Program-made: the position numbers and the translations under genes
Shown: piece after piece, positions 1 through 8,380 of the stretch
How the letters are laid out: each line of letters begins with the position of its first letter
Position numbering within the stretch: the first letter of the stretch is position 1
Notes under the pieces: model-generated
What the model saw: the letters and a program-made list of their open reading frames with translations, nothing else
What the model was told of the DNA's origin: nothing
Database searches by the model: none
Assembly (NCBI GenBank): GCA_030849805.1
Contig: JASANZ010001902.1
Location: 1 to 23,366 of the forward strand
Reading direction: 5' to 3'
DNA from: Sergeia podlipaevii
Taxonomy: Eukaryota > Euglenozoa > Kinetoplastea > Trypanosomatida > Trypanosomatidae
Length of the DNA: 23,366 nucleotides

Positions 1-799
1 AGCATCACTGTTGTTTTCTTTCCATCTCGTACGGCAAAGGATGCAAGCATGCGCTGCTTTCATATTTTATTATTTATTTATTTTTTTGCGTATGTGTGCA
101 TTTGCCTTCATCATTGTCATCTTTCCTTCTCTTCTTTCTTTCTTTCTCTACTTTCTTTCTCTTCTTCTTTCATACTATTATGCTTAAAAACTATATCTTA
201 GGATACATACTTACTTTCTATACGCACACCCGCGCGTACCTACCTTCCTTCTTCTCCGTTTTTCTAGTTGAATATAGCAAGTTCAACCGACAAACCACAG
301 ACATAATTCGCAATCTAAGAAAAGTACTTGCTTATTTACTGTTTTGCTTCTTCTTCTTGAAGTGTCTTCGCTGATAGGTAAATTAAAAGATATATAAATA
401 AATAAATATATATATATACACACACCTTTGATATATCCGTCATATAATAGATATTGGTGTGCATCTTTTATTTTGTGTGTGTGTGTGTGCGTATTTTCGT
501 TATTGTTTTTCATATTATTTTTTATTATTTTCTACCTAGCTATTCAACGTTTGTGTGTGTTTGTGTGTGTCAGCAGGAAAGGAGTAGAGCACAAAAAGGG
601 GAGCAACGCAGGGCACAACAGGCAGTACACGCACACACATACACACTCGCCCAGTACGTAAGGCAGCAAAAGCGTCTTCTTTCTCTTTCCCTTTCTCTCT
701 CTCTCACACGTACACTTCCGATTCTTCTTTTATTTTTTATTTTTTGCCAAAGGGAAAGGCGTTTTGTCGCGTGTGGATTCTGAAACTGTATTCTTCCAT

Positions 800-880
800 T
801 ATATATATATTTATATTTATATTTATANATTTATATATATTTATATATACGTAGAGAGAGATAGAGAGAGAGATAGAGGC
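800..880. repeat. AT-rich then GA-rich simple repeat with one unresolved base
   Basis: A run of TA/TTTA units (about 800-850) is followed by a GA-rich run (about 851-880). Position 828 is the only N in the window and falls inside the TA/TTTA run. That suggests a sequencing or consensus ambiguity in a slippery repeat, so the repeat length should not be trusted exactly. Confidence 0.8.
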
Positions 881-1015
881 AAAAACTGTGTGTATTCTAT
901 ATTCTTATTGATTCAATTTTCGTTTGTGGCTTGCCTTTTATCTCTATTGTTGCCGCCGCCGCTTGCTGCGAATCAGAGCTTAGAAGCCAGATTCAAGCAC
1001 CCTTTATCGGCGTTG

Positions 1016-1055
1016 CTGTTGCTTTGCTCTGTATTGTTGTTGTTTCTTTTTGGAG
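1016..1055 (+). promoter_or_regulatory. Candidate trans-splice acceptor for the phosphatase gene
   Basis: A T/G/C-rich pyrimidine tract (about 1016-1051) ends in a run of T, and the first AG after it is at 1054-1055. The resulting leader of about 93 nt up to the ATG at 1149 contains no other ATG. A second, longer pyrimidine tract at about 670-735 with an AG near 750 is an alternative. The general rule (spliced-leader addition at the first AG after a polypyrimidine tract) is established for trypanosomatids; this particular site is inferred. Confidence 0.45.
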
Positions 1056-1148
1056 AGGGGGCTATATAGATAGATATATATATATTTATATTTAAAAAAA
1101 AAGGAGGTCTAAAGGAAAGACAGTAAACGAGAATTCACACGGTCAAAA

Positions 1149-3047
1149 ATGTCCTCCACAGAGGAGTTAGCCCAGCTTAGCAAGGATGCTCTCATCACTC
1201 GCTTGCTTGATCTGCAAGCCGAGAACAACGCCCTCAGCCGCCAGCTGCGTGGGCAGCGCAACGCCTCTCTCGGTCGCAACTCCTACACAATGGAAACAAG
1301 CCTCAATAGTCACGTCGATCCCACTGGGGGTTCCATGTTGTCCATCTCTTCCAACTTAGAGACGAATGGGAGCTGTTTTGCCGGTGCGCGCTCACCTGCT
1401 GCAGCGCGTCTGAGTACCCACAATGCTAGCATCAAGCCGAAGCGCTCCTATGAGATATCCATGTCCGTCATGGTGATCGAGAACGGCTCCGCGCTCTCCG
1501 TTCCCATGTCCTCCGTTCTTGACAAGACGTATGGGCGGGAGGACATGCGGGATGCTGACACCCCAGTGGTCTCATCACGCTTCATGCGTGACGTGGAAGG
1601 CTCCATGCAGACACAGCGCTTCTCCGTGGGCAGCAGCAGTCGTAGTGAGTTCTCGCCTAGCATGAATTTAGAAGAAGAATTTGCGGCCACGCCGGAAGGT
1701 AAGCAAGGAGGTCGTGGCAGCATCATGCAACGTGGGGGTGAGACGCTGGGCGACGAAGACGATGAGCCGTCCCCCAAGGACCCGTCGCGCGAGGTAGCCT
1801 CCGCGCTCGCGCAACGCGCGGGTGTCGCTCAGCTCAGCCTCAACAGTGGTGCCTTCTTCAACCGCGATCTCTCGCTTGACGCGGACGCGCTTATTTCTCT
1901 TCAGACACTTCGCCTCTTCAACCAGCAGTTTAGCCGTGACTGTCTCTCACCCCTTTCCTCCTACGGCAACGCGGTTTACCACTACATTGTCAAGACGTTC
2001 GCTGTGCGTAACGGATGCCAGCACTCCCCGGATGATGTGGAGGGCTTCGGTCGCACGATGATCAGTCTCTGCAGAGAGGTGAAGCGAACGCTGCAGGACG
2101 AGCCCCGGCACGGTAGCACCACCTCGCCGTGTTACGTGTTTGGTGACCTTCACGGCAACTTCCGCGACCTCTTCTACTTTATGGATAATCTCATTTCCTT
2201 TCAAGACCTACGCTACACCCCGCATCGCTTTGTGTTCCTCGGCGACTACGTCGATCGCGGCGAGTTTAGTGTGGAGGTGGTGGCGTACTTGTTTGCCATG
2301 AAGGTGCTCGCGCCGCACAAGGTGCTGCTTCTACGCGGCAACCACGAGGACACCCTCGTGAGTGGAGACATTTCAGGATACGGCAACACGAGCTTCCGTG
2401 CGCAGTGCCATTCACTGTTTGGCGTCTCCCTTGGAGATGAACTCTGGCGCCGCGCGAGTGAGACCTTCTCCTACCTACCCATCTCAGCCAACATTGATGG
2501 AAAAATATACTGCACCCACGGCGGCATCCCGCGCTACCGCGGAGGTGTGGACGATCGTCTTGATATCCTCAAGAGCGACGACTTCCCCGCGATGGATTCA
2601 TTCTTCCAAGTCCCAGACAACGAGACCGCGCAGCATCAGATGTATAGACAGATCGGCATGGACACGTGCTGGGCGGACCCAGCGGAGAACGAGTCCAAGC
2701 TGGACAAGTGGGGCTTTGGTTCTAATCCTCGCGGCACCGGCGTTATCCTTTTCGGTAGCAAAGCCGTGGACGACTTTCTGGATCACTTTGGCTTTGAGGT
2801 CATCTTCCGTGCGCATCAGGAGAAGTCTGATGGGCTGAAGCTGAGCAAAAGTGCGCGTGTGTTCACTATCTTTAGCACTAGCGCCTATGTAGGGCATCAG
2901 AACGGCGCGGGTGTTGTCCTGGTAGCGGATGGAAAGATTCGCCTCATTGTGAAGAACGCGGACACATATGACGAGTTTGACGAAGGCCTGGAAGAGAGCG
3001 GTGAGGAGGACCGCTATGAGGAAGATCAACCCCGCAGACAGCGCTAA
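1149..3047 (+). CDS. PPP-family serine/threonine protein phosphatase with long N-terminal extension
   Basis: The 632-aa protein carries every PPP-family signature in order: GDLHGN (332-337), GDYVDRG (365-371), RGNHED (396-401), HGG (457-459), an Arg in a SNPRG segment equivalent to the substrate-binding Arg of PP1, and RAHQ (554-557). Metal ligands are expected to be D333, H335, D366, N398, H457 and H556, with H399 as the general acid, so an active two-metal phosphoserine/threonine phosphatase is expected. The first roughly 280 residues are non-catalytic: a heptad-like Leu-rich segment near the N terminus, then Ser-rich and acidic low complexity. The C terminus is acidic, then basic. The ATG follows an in-frame TAA at 1110-1112, so it is the first possible start. 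The PPP subfamily is not assigned, because the catalytic core differs from typical PP1, PP2A and PP2B motifs. Confidence 0.93.
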   Translation: MSSTEELAQLSKDALITRLLDLQAENNALSRQLRGQRNASLGRNSYTMETSLNSHVDPTGGSMLSISSNLETNGSCFAGARSPAAARLSTHNASIKPKRSYEISMSVMVIENGSALSVPMSSVLDKTYGREDMRDADTPVVSSRFMRDVEGSMQTQRFSVGSSSRSEFSPSMNLEEEFAATPEGKQGGRGSIMQRGGETLGDEDDEPSPKDPSREVASALAQRAGVAQLSLNSGAFFNRDLSLDADALISLQTLRLFNQQFSRDCLSPLSSYGNAVYHYIVKTFAVRNGCQHSPDDVEGFGRTMISLCREVKRTLQDEPRHGSTTSPCYVFGDLHGNFRDLFYFMDNLISFQDLRYTPHRFVFLGDYVDRGEFSVEVVAYLFAMKVLAPHKVLLLRGNHEDTLVSGDISGYGNTSFRAQCHSLFGVSLGDELWRRASETFSYLPISANIDGKIYCTHGGIPRYRGGVDDRLDILKSDDFPAMDSFFQVPDNETAQHQMYRQIGMDTCWADPAENESKLDKWGFGSNPRGTGVILFGSKAVDDFLDHFGFEVIFRAHQEKSDGLKLSKSARVFTIFSTSAYVGHQNGAGVVLVADGKIRLIVKNADTYDEFDEGLEESGEEDRYEEDQPRRQR

Positions 3048-3054
3048 AGTGTGT

Positions 3055-3128
3055 GAGAGAGAGAGAGAGAGAAATGCTTGTCTTTGCAGCGATTTTCTCT
3101 CTCGCTCTCGCTCTCTCTTTCTTTCTCT
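3055..3128 (+). repeat. Facing GA and CT microsatellites just after the phosphatase stop
   Basis: An 18-nt GA run (3055-3072) is followed about 24 nt later by a CT-rich run (about 3096-3128, interrupted by G). The two tracts are complementary over 6 to 8 nt blocks and could fold into a hairpin starting 8 nt after the stop codon. Similar GA-rich phrases occur in other spacers (about 6481-6503 and 19014-19026), so this may simply be common microsatellite sequence. Confidence 0.5.
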
Positions 3129-4019
3129 GGTGTATTATATTATTATTATTATTATTCTCCTCCTCTCTTTGTACGCTATTTGTCTGGAGATGAAGTGCGA
3201 TTATAAAACGTGGGCACTTATGATGGAAAGAATGGGAGGGAGAGAGAGTGAGGGAGGGGAGACATATATATATAAAGTGAGAGTATAGTGACATTTATGC
3301 ATGCACATGTGTGCAAGCCAGAATACATATATATGAAATAGACTTGATTATCTCAGTTGCTTTTGTCGTTCTAATCTTTTTTTCTTCCTTGCTTGCTACG
3401 TGGATTCCTTTCCTTCTCATTGCTCACCTCTGTACTGTTTTGTGTGTGTGAAAGTCTAAATATACAAGTCTGTATATGCACCTCTTGGAAGAGGAGATGG
3501 GAAGACGTGCTGCCTTGCAAGCAACAGGCGGGTAGCGTCGTGTTGTGGTGTAGAGGGAGAGAAGGAGAGGTGGAGAAACATATCTTCTTGCTTTCCCTCT
3601 CCTCTCATTTCCTTCTCTCTTCTTACAAAATTTTTTTTTGCTTTTGTTGTTTGTATGGAGTTGTGGCTGTGTACGTATAGAAAGCTGTGTCATTGATGAG
3701 AGGAGTGGGTGAGGAGGAGCGAGGGGTGCGTGAGCAATGGGAACATTCTGCTTTGCTCTTGGTTGTATAAGTTCAATACATACAGTCTTTGGGGGGGCTT
3801 GCATTATGCGCATACATCGATATAAACAATTTAAGAAGAATATTTAAAAAAAAAAAAACGTTACTATATTCTCTGTACATTGGAGCAAGAGGATCATGAA
3901 GTGTTCAACGCAATGTGATGGCGCGTATGAATACGGAGGGAACCACATTTGCGGATACTGCTCCGCATAGAAATGTTGTTTTGGATGTGTGTGTTTTTTT
4001 TTCTTCTGCACTTTCATAC

Positions 4020-4060
4020 CTTGTTCTTCCTGTTGTTGTTGTTGTTGTTTTGAATAATAG
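4020..4060 (+). promoter_or_regulatory. Candidate trans-splice acceptor for the Kir-like channel gene
   Basis: A TTG-rich pyrimidine-dominated tract (about 4020-4051) is followed by AG at 4059-4060. The resulting 162-nt leader contains no ATG before the gene's start at 4223, which fits a functional leader. A shorter T-rich tract with AG at 4170-4171 is an alternative. Confidence 0.4.
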
Positions 4061-4222
4061 CAGCCCCCTCTCTCTGGATAAATATAAGCATACTCCACAT
4101 TGACTGTGTAGCAAACGAGTATAGAAGAAATATTGAAAATACATTTTTTCTTATAATATATATTTTTAAAGGGAGAAAAGAGGAAGGAGGGAAGAGTATT
4201 TGGGGGTAAGCAAGAAGAAAAG

Positions 4223-6190
4223 ATGCTTCGCGGTTCCTCTCTCGCACCTAGGCGCGGGAAGCCCTACAGCAACATCCCGCGTGAGCTCAAGTACTCCCTC
4301 TTTGAATATCCTATCGAAGAAGAAGATGGCACGACGCGTGTGCGCGTGTTTGATAATGATGGCAACCTCACTACGAGGCAGGTGGGCGTGCATTCGTATA
4401 AGTTTCGCAGTGTTGCCATGTTCTACATGCTCCGTGCCCAGCCATGGATGACGCTGCTCTCTCTATCCATCCTGTTCTATCTAGGCATTCTGCTGGTGTT
4501 AAGCATTATCTATTATGCCTGGGGTGCCGCATGTGGCGCACACGTGGGCACAACACCGATTGTATCGCTCTATTTCACAGTGGTTAGTCTCGCCGCAAAT
4601 GGTGGGTACATGGGCGAGGACCAAAGCATGATGGTCGATCCTAATCACCTGTGCTACACAGGCCGCACACTGATCGTCATGGCATGCTCTTATGCCAACA
4701 TTGTCTTCGTCGGTCTCGTCGCTGCCTTAGTGGTGGGGAAGGCGGAGTACACAGGGAAGCTCGGCACTCGTATTGTCTTCTCCGACTTCTGTGCCCTCTC
4801 AGTCGTTCCTGGGAAGGTAGATGAGTGGAAGCTAACATTTCGTATCGCCAACATGGAAAACATGAAGGCTCTCGTGCACGGTCAGCTGCGACTCTTCTGC
4901 ATGACCGTCGAACCCCTCAAGGAGTACCGAAAGCGCAAGCGCGAGATTCAGCTGCGGCGTCACCGCGTGCGTGCCATTGAGCAGCAGCGGCGCGAGGCAC
5001 TCATCCAGCCCCTCACAATGGAGCTACTCAAGAACAAGGCGGAAGGCGGGGGCGGGGCGGAGTTTACCAACGCCAGCTTCACCGCGTGTGACCCTACCGT
5101 GCGCGCACTGCTCCGCTTCAAGGCTGACCGCAAGCGCAAGTTAGCTGCAGAGAAGCAACGGCACAGTCACAAGAGAAAAGTCCGGGCGAGCCCAGGGACC
5201 GCTTCTTCTCCTCTAGACAAGGACAAGGCGCCGCTGCCTAGTAGAAGGAGCCAGCCTAATGTGTCTGTCAGCATCGACTCGGCGACTGCTGCAGACGGTG
5301 GTGCTGGTGATGGTGGTAGTGGAAGGAAGAGAAGGCGTCGCAAGTCTCATGCAAAGGAAGAAGACAAGCAGGGAGGAGAAAGTGGGCGTTCCGGACCCAA
5401 CGGTAATGAAAAGAGCCGCAACAGCTCAGCTAACAGCAGCAGCAGCAGCTCCTCCTCCAGTGACAGCGGCGGGAGCACTAGAAGCAGCAGCACAGATGTG
5501 TACTCGCACAAAACAAACAGTACCTACACCAACGATAATATGTCTCCGGCGAACTCATTCTTGTCCCCTGCAGGCCCCAGCCCTAACACCAACAAACCTC
5601 ACTCCTATGGCACGATGGGCAAGGATGGCAACAAGAAGTCTCAATACTTTCGGTCCAAGGAGGATCCTTATGACAGCGATGACTACGAGGATGAAGAGGC
5701 CTCGCTGGAGCGTGTGCGAGTACGTGTGAAGGAGCTGCGCTGGACATGTGCGGAGGAAACCTACCTGGAGCGAGACAACCATCAGATCTCCTTATGGTAT
5801 CCCATCGCCATCACCCACACCATTAACGAGCGCAGTCCCCTTTACCGCTTCATGGAGGCTCCACGTGTGGGAGCAGCGCTGACCGCCGAGGATCTTATCG
5901 GTAGCTTCGCAGGGAATAAGCAATGGAAGGAGGCGGCGGATAGCTCAGTCAATGCGGGGAGCAAGTTCCAGCTGATTGCTGAATTTGATGCTACAGAGAT
6001 GGAAACTGGTGCAGTCATCACCGCCAAGCACACGTACACCACGACGGACATCATGACCCACTACAAGTTCTCTAGTAAACTGGTGCACATGAAAGCGGAC
6101 AGTCATGAGATCATGCTGGACTATCACTACTTCAACGAAATGCTACCTGTCATGGCGGTGGAGTCGTCAACGACGGACTCAGAGGCGTGA
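4223..6190 (+). CDS. Inward-rectifier potassium channel (Kir)-like protein lacking the canonical selectivity filter
   Basis: The 655-aa protein has a Kir layout: TM1 about 77-100, a pore loop, TM2 about 149-172, and a split cytoplasmic Kir beta-domain. The first part (about 175-236) has the IVFS, LTFRIANM and VHGQLRLF pattern. The second part (about 498-640) has ITHTINERSPLY ending at 541, then an EFDATEMETG stretch matching the Kir immunoglobulin-like fold. The pore loop reads SLAANGGYMG (122-131) instead of the usual T-x-GYG. From memory, the Trypanosoma brucei channel TbIRK was described as a K+ channel without the signature sequence, located in acidocalcisomes; this is probably its orthologue. 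A roughly 260-residue Lys/Arg/Ser-rich insertion (about 237-497, poly-Ser near 404-414) splits the cytoplasmic domain. The family is usually near 400 aa. The start follows an in-frame TAA at 4154. Confidence 0.82.
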   Translation: MLRGSSLAPRRGKPYSNIPRELKYSLFEYPIEEEDGTTRVRVFDNDGNLTTRQVGVHSYKFRSVAMFYMLRAQPWMTLLSLSILFYLGILLVLSIIYYAWGAACGAHVGTTPIVSLYFTVVSLAANGGYMGEDQSMMVDPNHLCYTGRTLIVMACSYANIVFVGLVAALVVGKAEYTGKLGTRIVFSDFCALSVVPGKVDEWKLTFRIANMENMKALVHGQLRLFCMTVEPLKEYRKRKREIQLRRHRVRAIEQQRREALIQPLTMELLKNKAEGGGGAEFTNASFTACDPTVRALLRFKADRKRKLAAEKQRHSHKRKVRASPGTASSPLDKDKAPLPSRRSQPNVSVSIDSATAADGGAGDGGSGRKRRRRKSHAKEEDKQGGESGRSGPNGNEKSRNSSANSSSSSSSSSDSGGSTRSSSTDVYSHKTNSTYTNDNMSPANSFLSPAGPSPNTNKPHSYGTMGKDGNKKSQYFRSKEDPYDSDDYEDEEASLERVRVRVKELRWTCAEETYLERDNHQISLWYPIAITHTINERSPLYRFMEAPRVGAALTAEDLIGSFAGNKQWKEAADSSVNAGSKFQLIAEFDATEMETGAVITAKHTYTTTDIMTHYKFSSKLVHMKADSHEIMLDYHYFNEMLPVMAVESSTTDSEA

Positions 6191-6596
6191 GTGGGTGTGA
6201 ACGAAGAGGAGGGAGTGCGCCTGATTATGTAGAGTTGGGTAGAATGTTTTTCTGGAGGGGTGCTCATAGGCCTGGTCGAGTACTGCATTTTGAATCCAAG
6301 AAAAAAGAGCCAATACAACAAAATAAACCCCCCCCCCTCACCAAAAAAAAAGGCGAGACGGATAGTTATATATACTTATAATGATATATACACTTTGTAT
6401 ACAGACAGACGAGCAGAAAGCCATTTATCGATGATAAACGTATCAAGAGCATCGTTTGTACGAGTGTTGCTTCTCTTATGCGTGAGAGAGAGAAAGAGAG
6501 AGATTTAAAAAATGATGAGTGGTGTGTGGTTCTCTCCCTTCTAGAAAGCAAACGTGTTCTTAAACAAACAAAAAATAAAAACCGAAATGTAAGAAG

Positions 6597-6673
6597 AGAG
6601 AATCTGTAATAGCAATATTCATGATACTCTCTCCTTTCACAGAGGGGAGAGAAAAGCCTATTACGGATTCTCT
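6597..6673 (+). promoter_or_regulatory. Two-tier stem-loop beside a polypyrimidine tract
   Basis: Positions 6597-6612 pair with 6658-6673 over 16 bp. Fifteen are Watson-Crick pairs and the remaining one (6605 with 6666) is a G-U wobble if transcribed from the + strand. Inside it, 6628-6636 pairs with 6644-6652 (seven Watson-Crick pairs plus two G-U), closing a 7-nt loop. The right arm runs into the polypyrimidine tract leading to the AG at 6708-6709. The position suggests an element in the channel's 3' UTR or one affecting trans-splicing of the downstream gene. The pairing is seen directly; the function is inferred. Confidence 0.55.
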
Positions 6674-6712
6674 TCCTTTTTCTTTTGCTCTTGTTGCTTT
6701 CTTATTGAGCAG
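6669..6712 (+). promoter_or_regulatory. Candidate trans-splice acceptor for the acyltransferase-like gene
   Basis: A long pyrimidine tract (about 6669-6703) is followed by AG at 6708-6709, with a second AG at 6711-6712. This would give a leader of about 320 nt for the gene starting at 7030, containing an upstream open frame at 6743-6943. A weaker alternative AG at 6933-6934 would skip that upstream ATG. Confidence 0.5.
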
Positions 6713-7029
6713 TGCCTCATAGCACACAGTGTCTTCCACAATATGCATTCATCCTTCATTTTCTTCTCTATCTGCGTATCACACATCACATATATCTTCT
6801 ACTCCCTGCACACACACACACATACGCACACGAAAAACATGATTTCCCCGCCGGCATTATGTCAGCGAACGCATCAAATAGCTACACAAGCAAAACAAAA
6901 CAAAAATATACGCATTCATTCCATTTCATTCAAGCACTATTGAGGAGTAAAGTAAAGGAAAGGGCAAAGGAAAAAAAAACATACATAAATTTTTGAGCAA
7001 GAATCGCAACGGCAAAAGTGTAGCTAGAC

Positions 7030-8250
7030 ATGGAGAAGTTCAAGAAGTTTGGCGATACTTCAACCGGGATCAACCCCTTCACCGTCGTGGTACCCCCAAC
7101 GAAGCTAGGTTTTTTTTTGGCCAGTCTCATGTTTCCCATGCGTCTTGTCTTTTGCTCTCTCCTTTCTCTTCTTCTTCTCGTCGTCGACACCATCGCCTAT
7201 CTACTCTACGTGTTGTATCTCGCACTTCTAGCAAAAATACTGATAGCCCCACTGCAGCGCCTTCTCGTGCGTGCGCTGCTTTTCTTTATGGGTCACGTGT
7301 GCCCATGTCGCCAGGCCGCTCCCCCGGGAGCGTTACTGAAAGGAGGTGGTCCTTCCCGTATCTGCGCCGGTGAGCTCGTCGTGTGCACGTGTCAATCGGC
7401 GCTGGACACGATGGTGCTAGAGGTGGTGTTGAAGCAGCCCTTTGTTGCAGTGGCCGTGCCGTGGCCCTCCGCTTCTGCGGAAGGAGGCAGCAGCGCTGCT
7501 GCTACTACTGTCAAGGTGATGTGGCCCTCACCATGGCAGCGCTGGGCCGTGTGGCGGGCGGTGCGACAGACGGGCTCGATTGCCTATTTGCAGGCGTGCG
7601 TCAAGAAGCATCACACTTCCTCCTCATCATCTTCCGCGATTGATGTGCTTCCTGTTCAGCAGAAGGCAGCAAGATGTGGAGTGCCTGTGTTGTACTACGG
7701 CGAGGCGACGTGTAGCAATGGAAAGGGCGTGTTGCCTATGCGGGATATGACGTGCGCAAGCAACGCGGCCTCCGTGAAGGACAGCAAGAATGCGAAGAGA
7801 GGTGATGATGGTGCTGCTGTTGCTGCTGCAACATCCGCGTCCTCTGCCTTGGTGCTGCACGTTGCGTTCATTGACTATGACACCCCAGCTGTTCAAAGCG
7901 TTCTTAGCGATGGCGAGGGCTGCCTGGGATATCTCTTCCGCGTTAGCAAACTTATTTACGGGAGCACAGATGCCAACTGGACGAGTCCGTTCTTCCCGAC
8001 AGCCGCGGTGACACATCAGACCGTGACGGTGGGTGATGTGCCGAGAGTGGCTGTCAGCGGCGGCGTTAAGGACGGTAAGTTAGGCTGGCAAGTAGGCCAG
8101 GCTGATATGCTAACACTGCGCCAGGCCATGTGTGGGCGTGGTAGTGGTGCAGCAGCGTCCTCGAGGCGTGTGCGTCGCCAGCCGGTCTCTGTGGGGCTTC
8201 AAGAGAAGCTAGGATACGCAGAGACGTGTGCGGCTACGCGCTCTAAGTAA
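7030..8250 (+). CDS. Membrane-anchored lysophospholipid acyltransferase-like protein, probable inactive or divergent member
   Basis: The 406-aa protein resembles the LPCAT/AGPAT (PlsC) superfamily. It opens with an NPF motif and a long hydrophobic stretch (about 27-80) typical of LPCAT N-terminal anchors, which usually sit in the ER membrane. The block I position reads CQSALD (121-126), so the catalytic His of HX4D is replaced by Cys while the Asp (126) remains. Block II is a weak GSIAYLQ (182-188) without the usual Arg. Block III is well kept as GEATCSNG (224-231), matching the EGTxxNG glycerol-phosphate binding motif except Ala for Gly. A low-complexity Ala/Ser segment (about 245-275) follows. 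Family members transfer acyl-CoA chains to lysophospholipids; loss of His argues for a pseudoenzyme or altered chemistry. An in-frame TAG at 7021-7023 fixes the start. Family assignment is moderately sure. Confidence 0.65.
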   Translation: MEKFKKFGDTSTGINPFTVVVPPTKLGFFLASLMFPMRLVFCSLLSLLLLVVDTIAYLLYVLYLALLAKILIAPLQRLLVRALLFFMGHVCPCRQAAPPGALLKGGGPSRICAGELVVCTCQSALDTMVLEVVLKQPFVAVAVPWPSASAEGGSSAAATTVKVMWPSPWQRWAVWRAVRQTGSIAYLQACVKKHHTSSSSSSAIDVLPVQQKAARCGVPVLYYGEATCSNGKGVLPMRDMTCASNAASVKDSKNAKRGDDGAAVAAATSASSALVLHVAFIDYDTPAVQSVLSDGEGCLGYLFRVSKLIYGSTDANWTSPFFPTAAVTHQTVTVGDVPRVAVSGGVKDGKLGWQVGQADMLTLRQAMCGRGSGAAASSRRVRRQPVSVGLQEKLGYAETCAATRSK

Positions 8251-8380
8251 AAAGTAGGAAAGGCTAAGAAGGAAGAGGGAGGGGTGAACGGAATGATAGT
8301 GGTGCATTACGAGATGAGAATTTGACCAAGGAAGAAAAAGAAAAGGAAAAAGAGCAATATAGTAAACATGCGCACTACCA

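Larger units (their letters stand above)
1..1148. other. Upstream intergenic spacer, AT- and pyrimidine-rich
   Basis: I see no gene here. The stretch is AT-rich and pyrimidine-rich on the + strand and contains several microsatellites: GT runs near 474-489 and 549-570, an AT-rich run near 800-850 containing the ambiguous base at 828, GA-rich sequence near 851-880, and TA-rich sequence near 1067-1090. Long pyrimidine tracts lie near 675-735 and 1016-1051. Short open frames here are built only from low-complexity DNA. The stretch most likely combines the 3' UTR of a gene outside the window with the 5' leader of the phosphatase gene. Confidence 0.7.
3048..4222. other. Intergenic spacer between phosphatase and channel genes
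   Basis: No gene is supported. The spacer begins with a GA run directly after the stop codon (3055-3072) followed by a CT-rich run (about 3096-3128). It continues with TTA repeats (about 3133-3157), pyrimidine-rich patches (about 3375-3420 and 3585-3625), an A run near 3846-3858, TTG repeats (about 4031-4050) and an A/T then purine-rich leader up to the next ATG. It should hold the phosphatase 3' UTR and the channel 5' leader. Confidence 0.7.
6191..7029. other. Intergenic spacer between channel and acyltransferase-like genes
   Basis: No gene is supported. The spacer contains a C run followed by an A run (about 6331-6352), GA-rich sequence (about 6481-6503), a strong stem-loop (6597-6673), a pyrimidine tract running to an AG at 6708-6709, CA repeats near 6809-6836 and a purine-rich segment (about 6945-6980) before the next gene. 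Several ATGs lie between the candidate acceptor and the next start codon. Confidence 0.7.

Noticed and set aside
454..783. Overlapping open frames in the first spacer
   Set aside because: Built from GT, CA and CT runs; low-complexity Val/Cys/Leu/Ser translations only.
5434..5480. Possible frameshift or expansion in the poly-Ser tract of the channel gene
   Set aside because: The frame stays open on both sides and the C-terminal Kir motifs are intact, so a genuine insertion explains it better.
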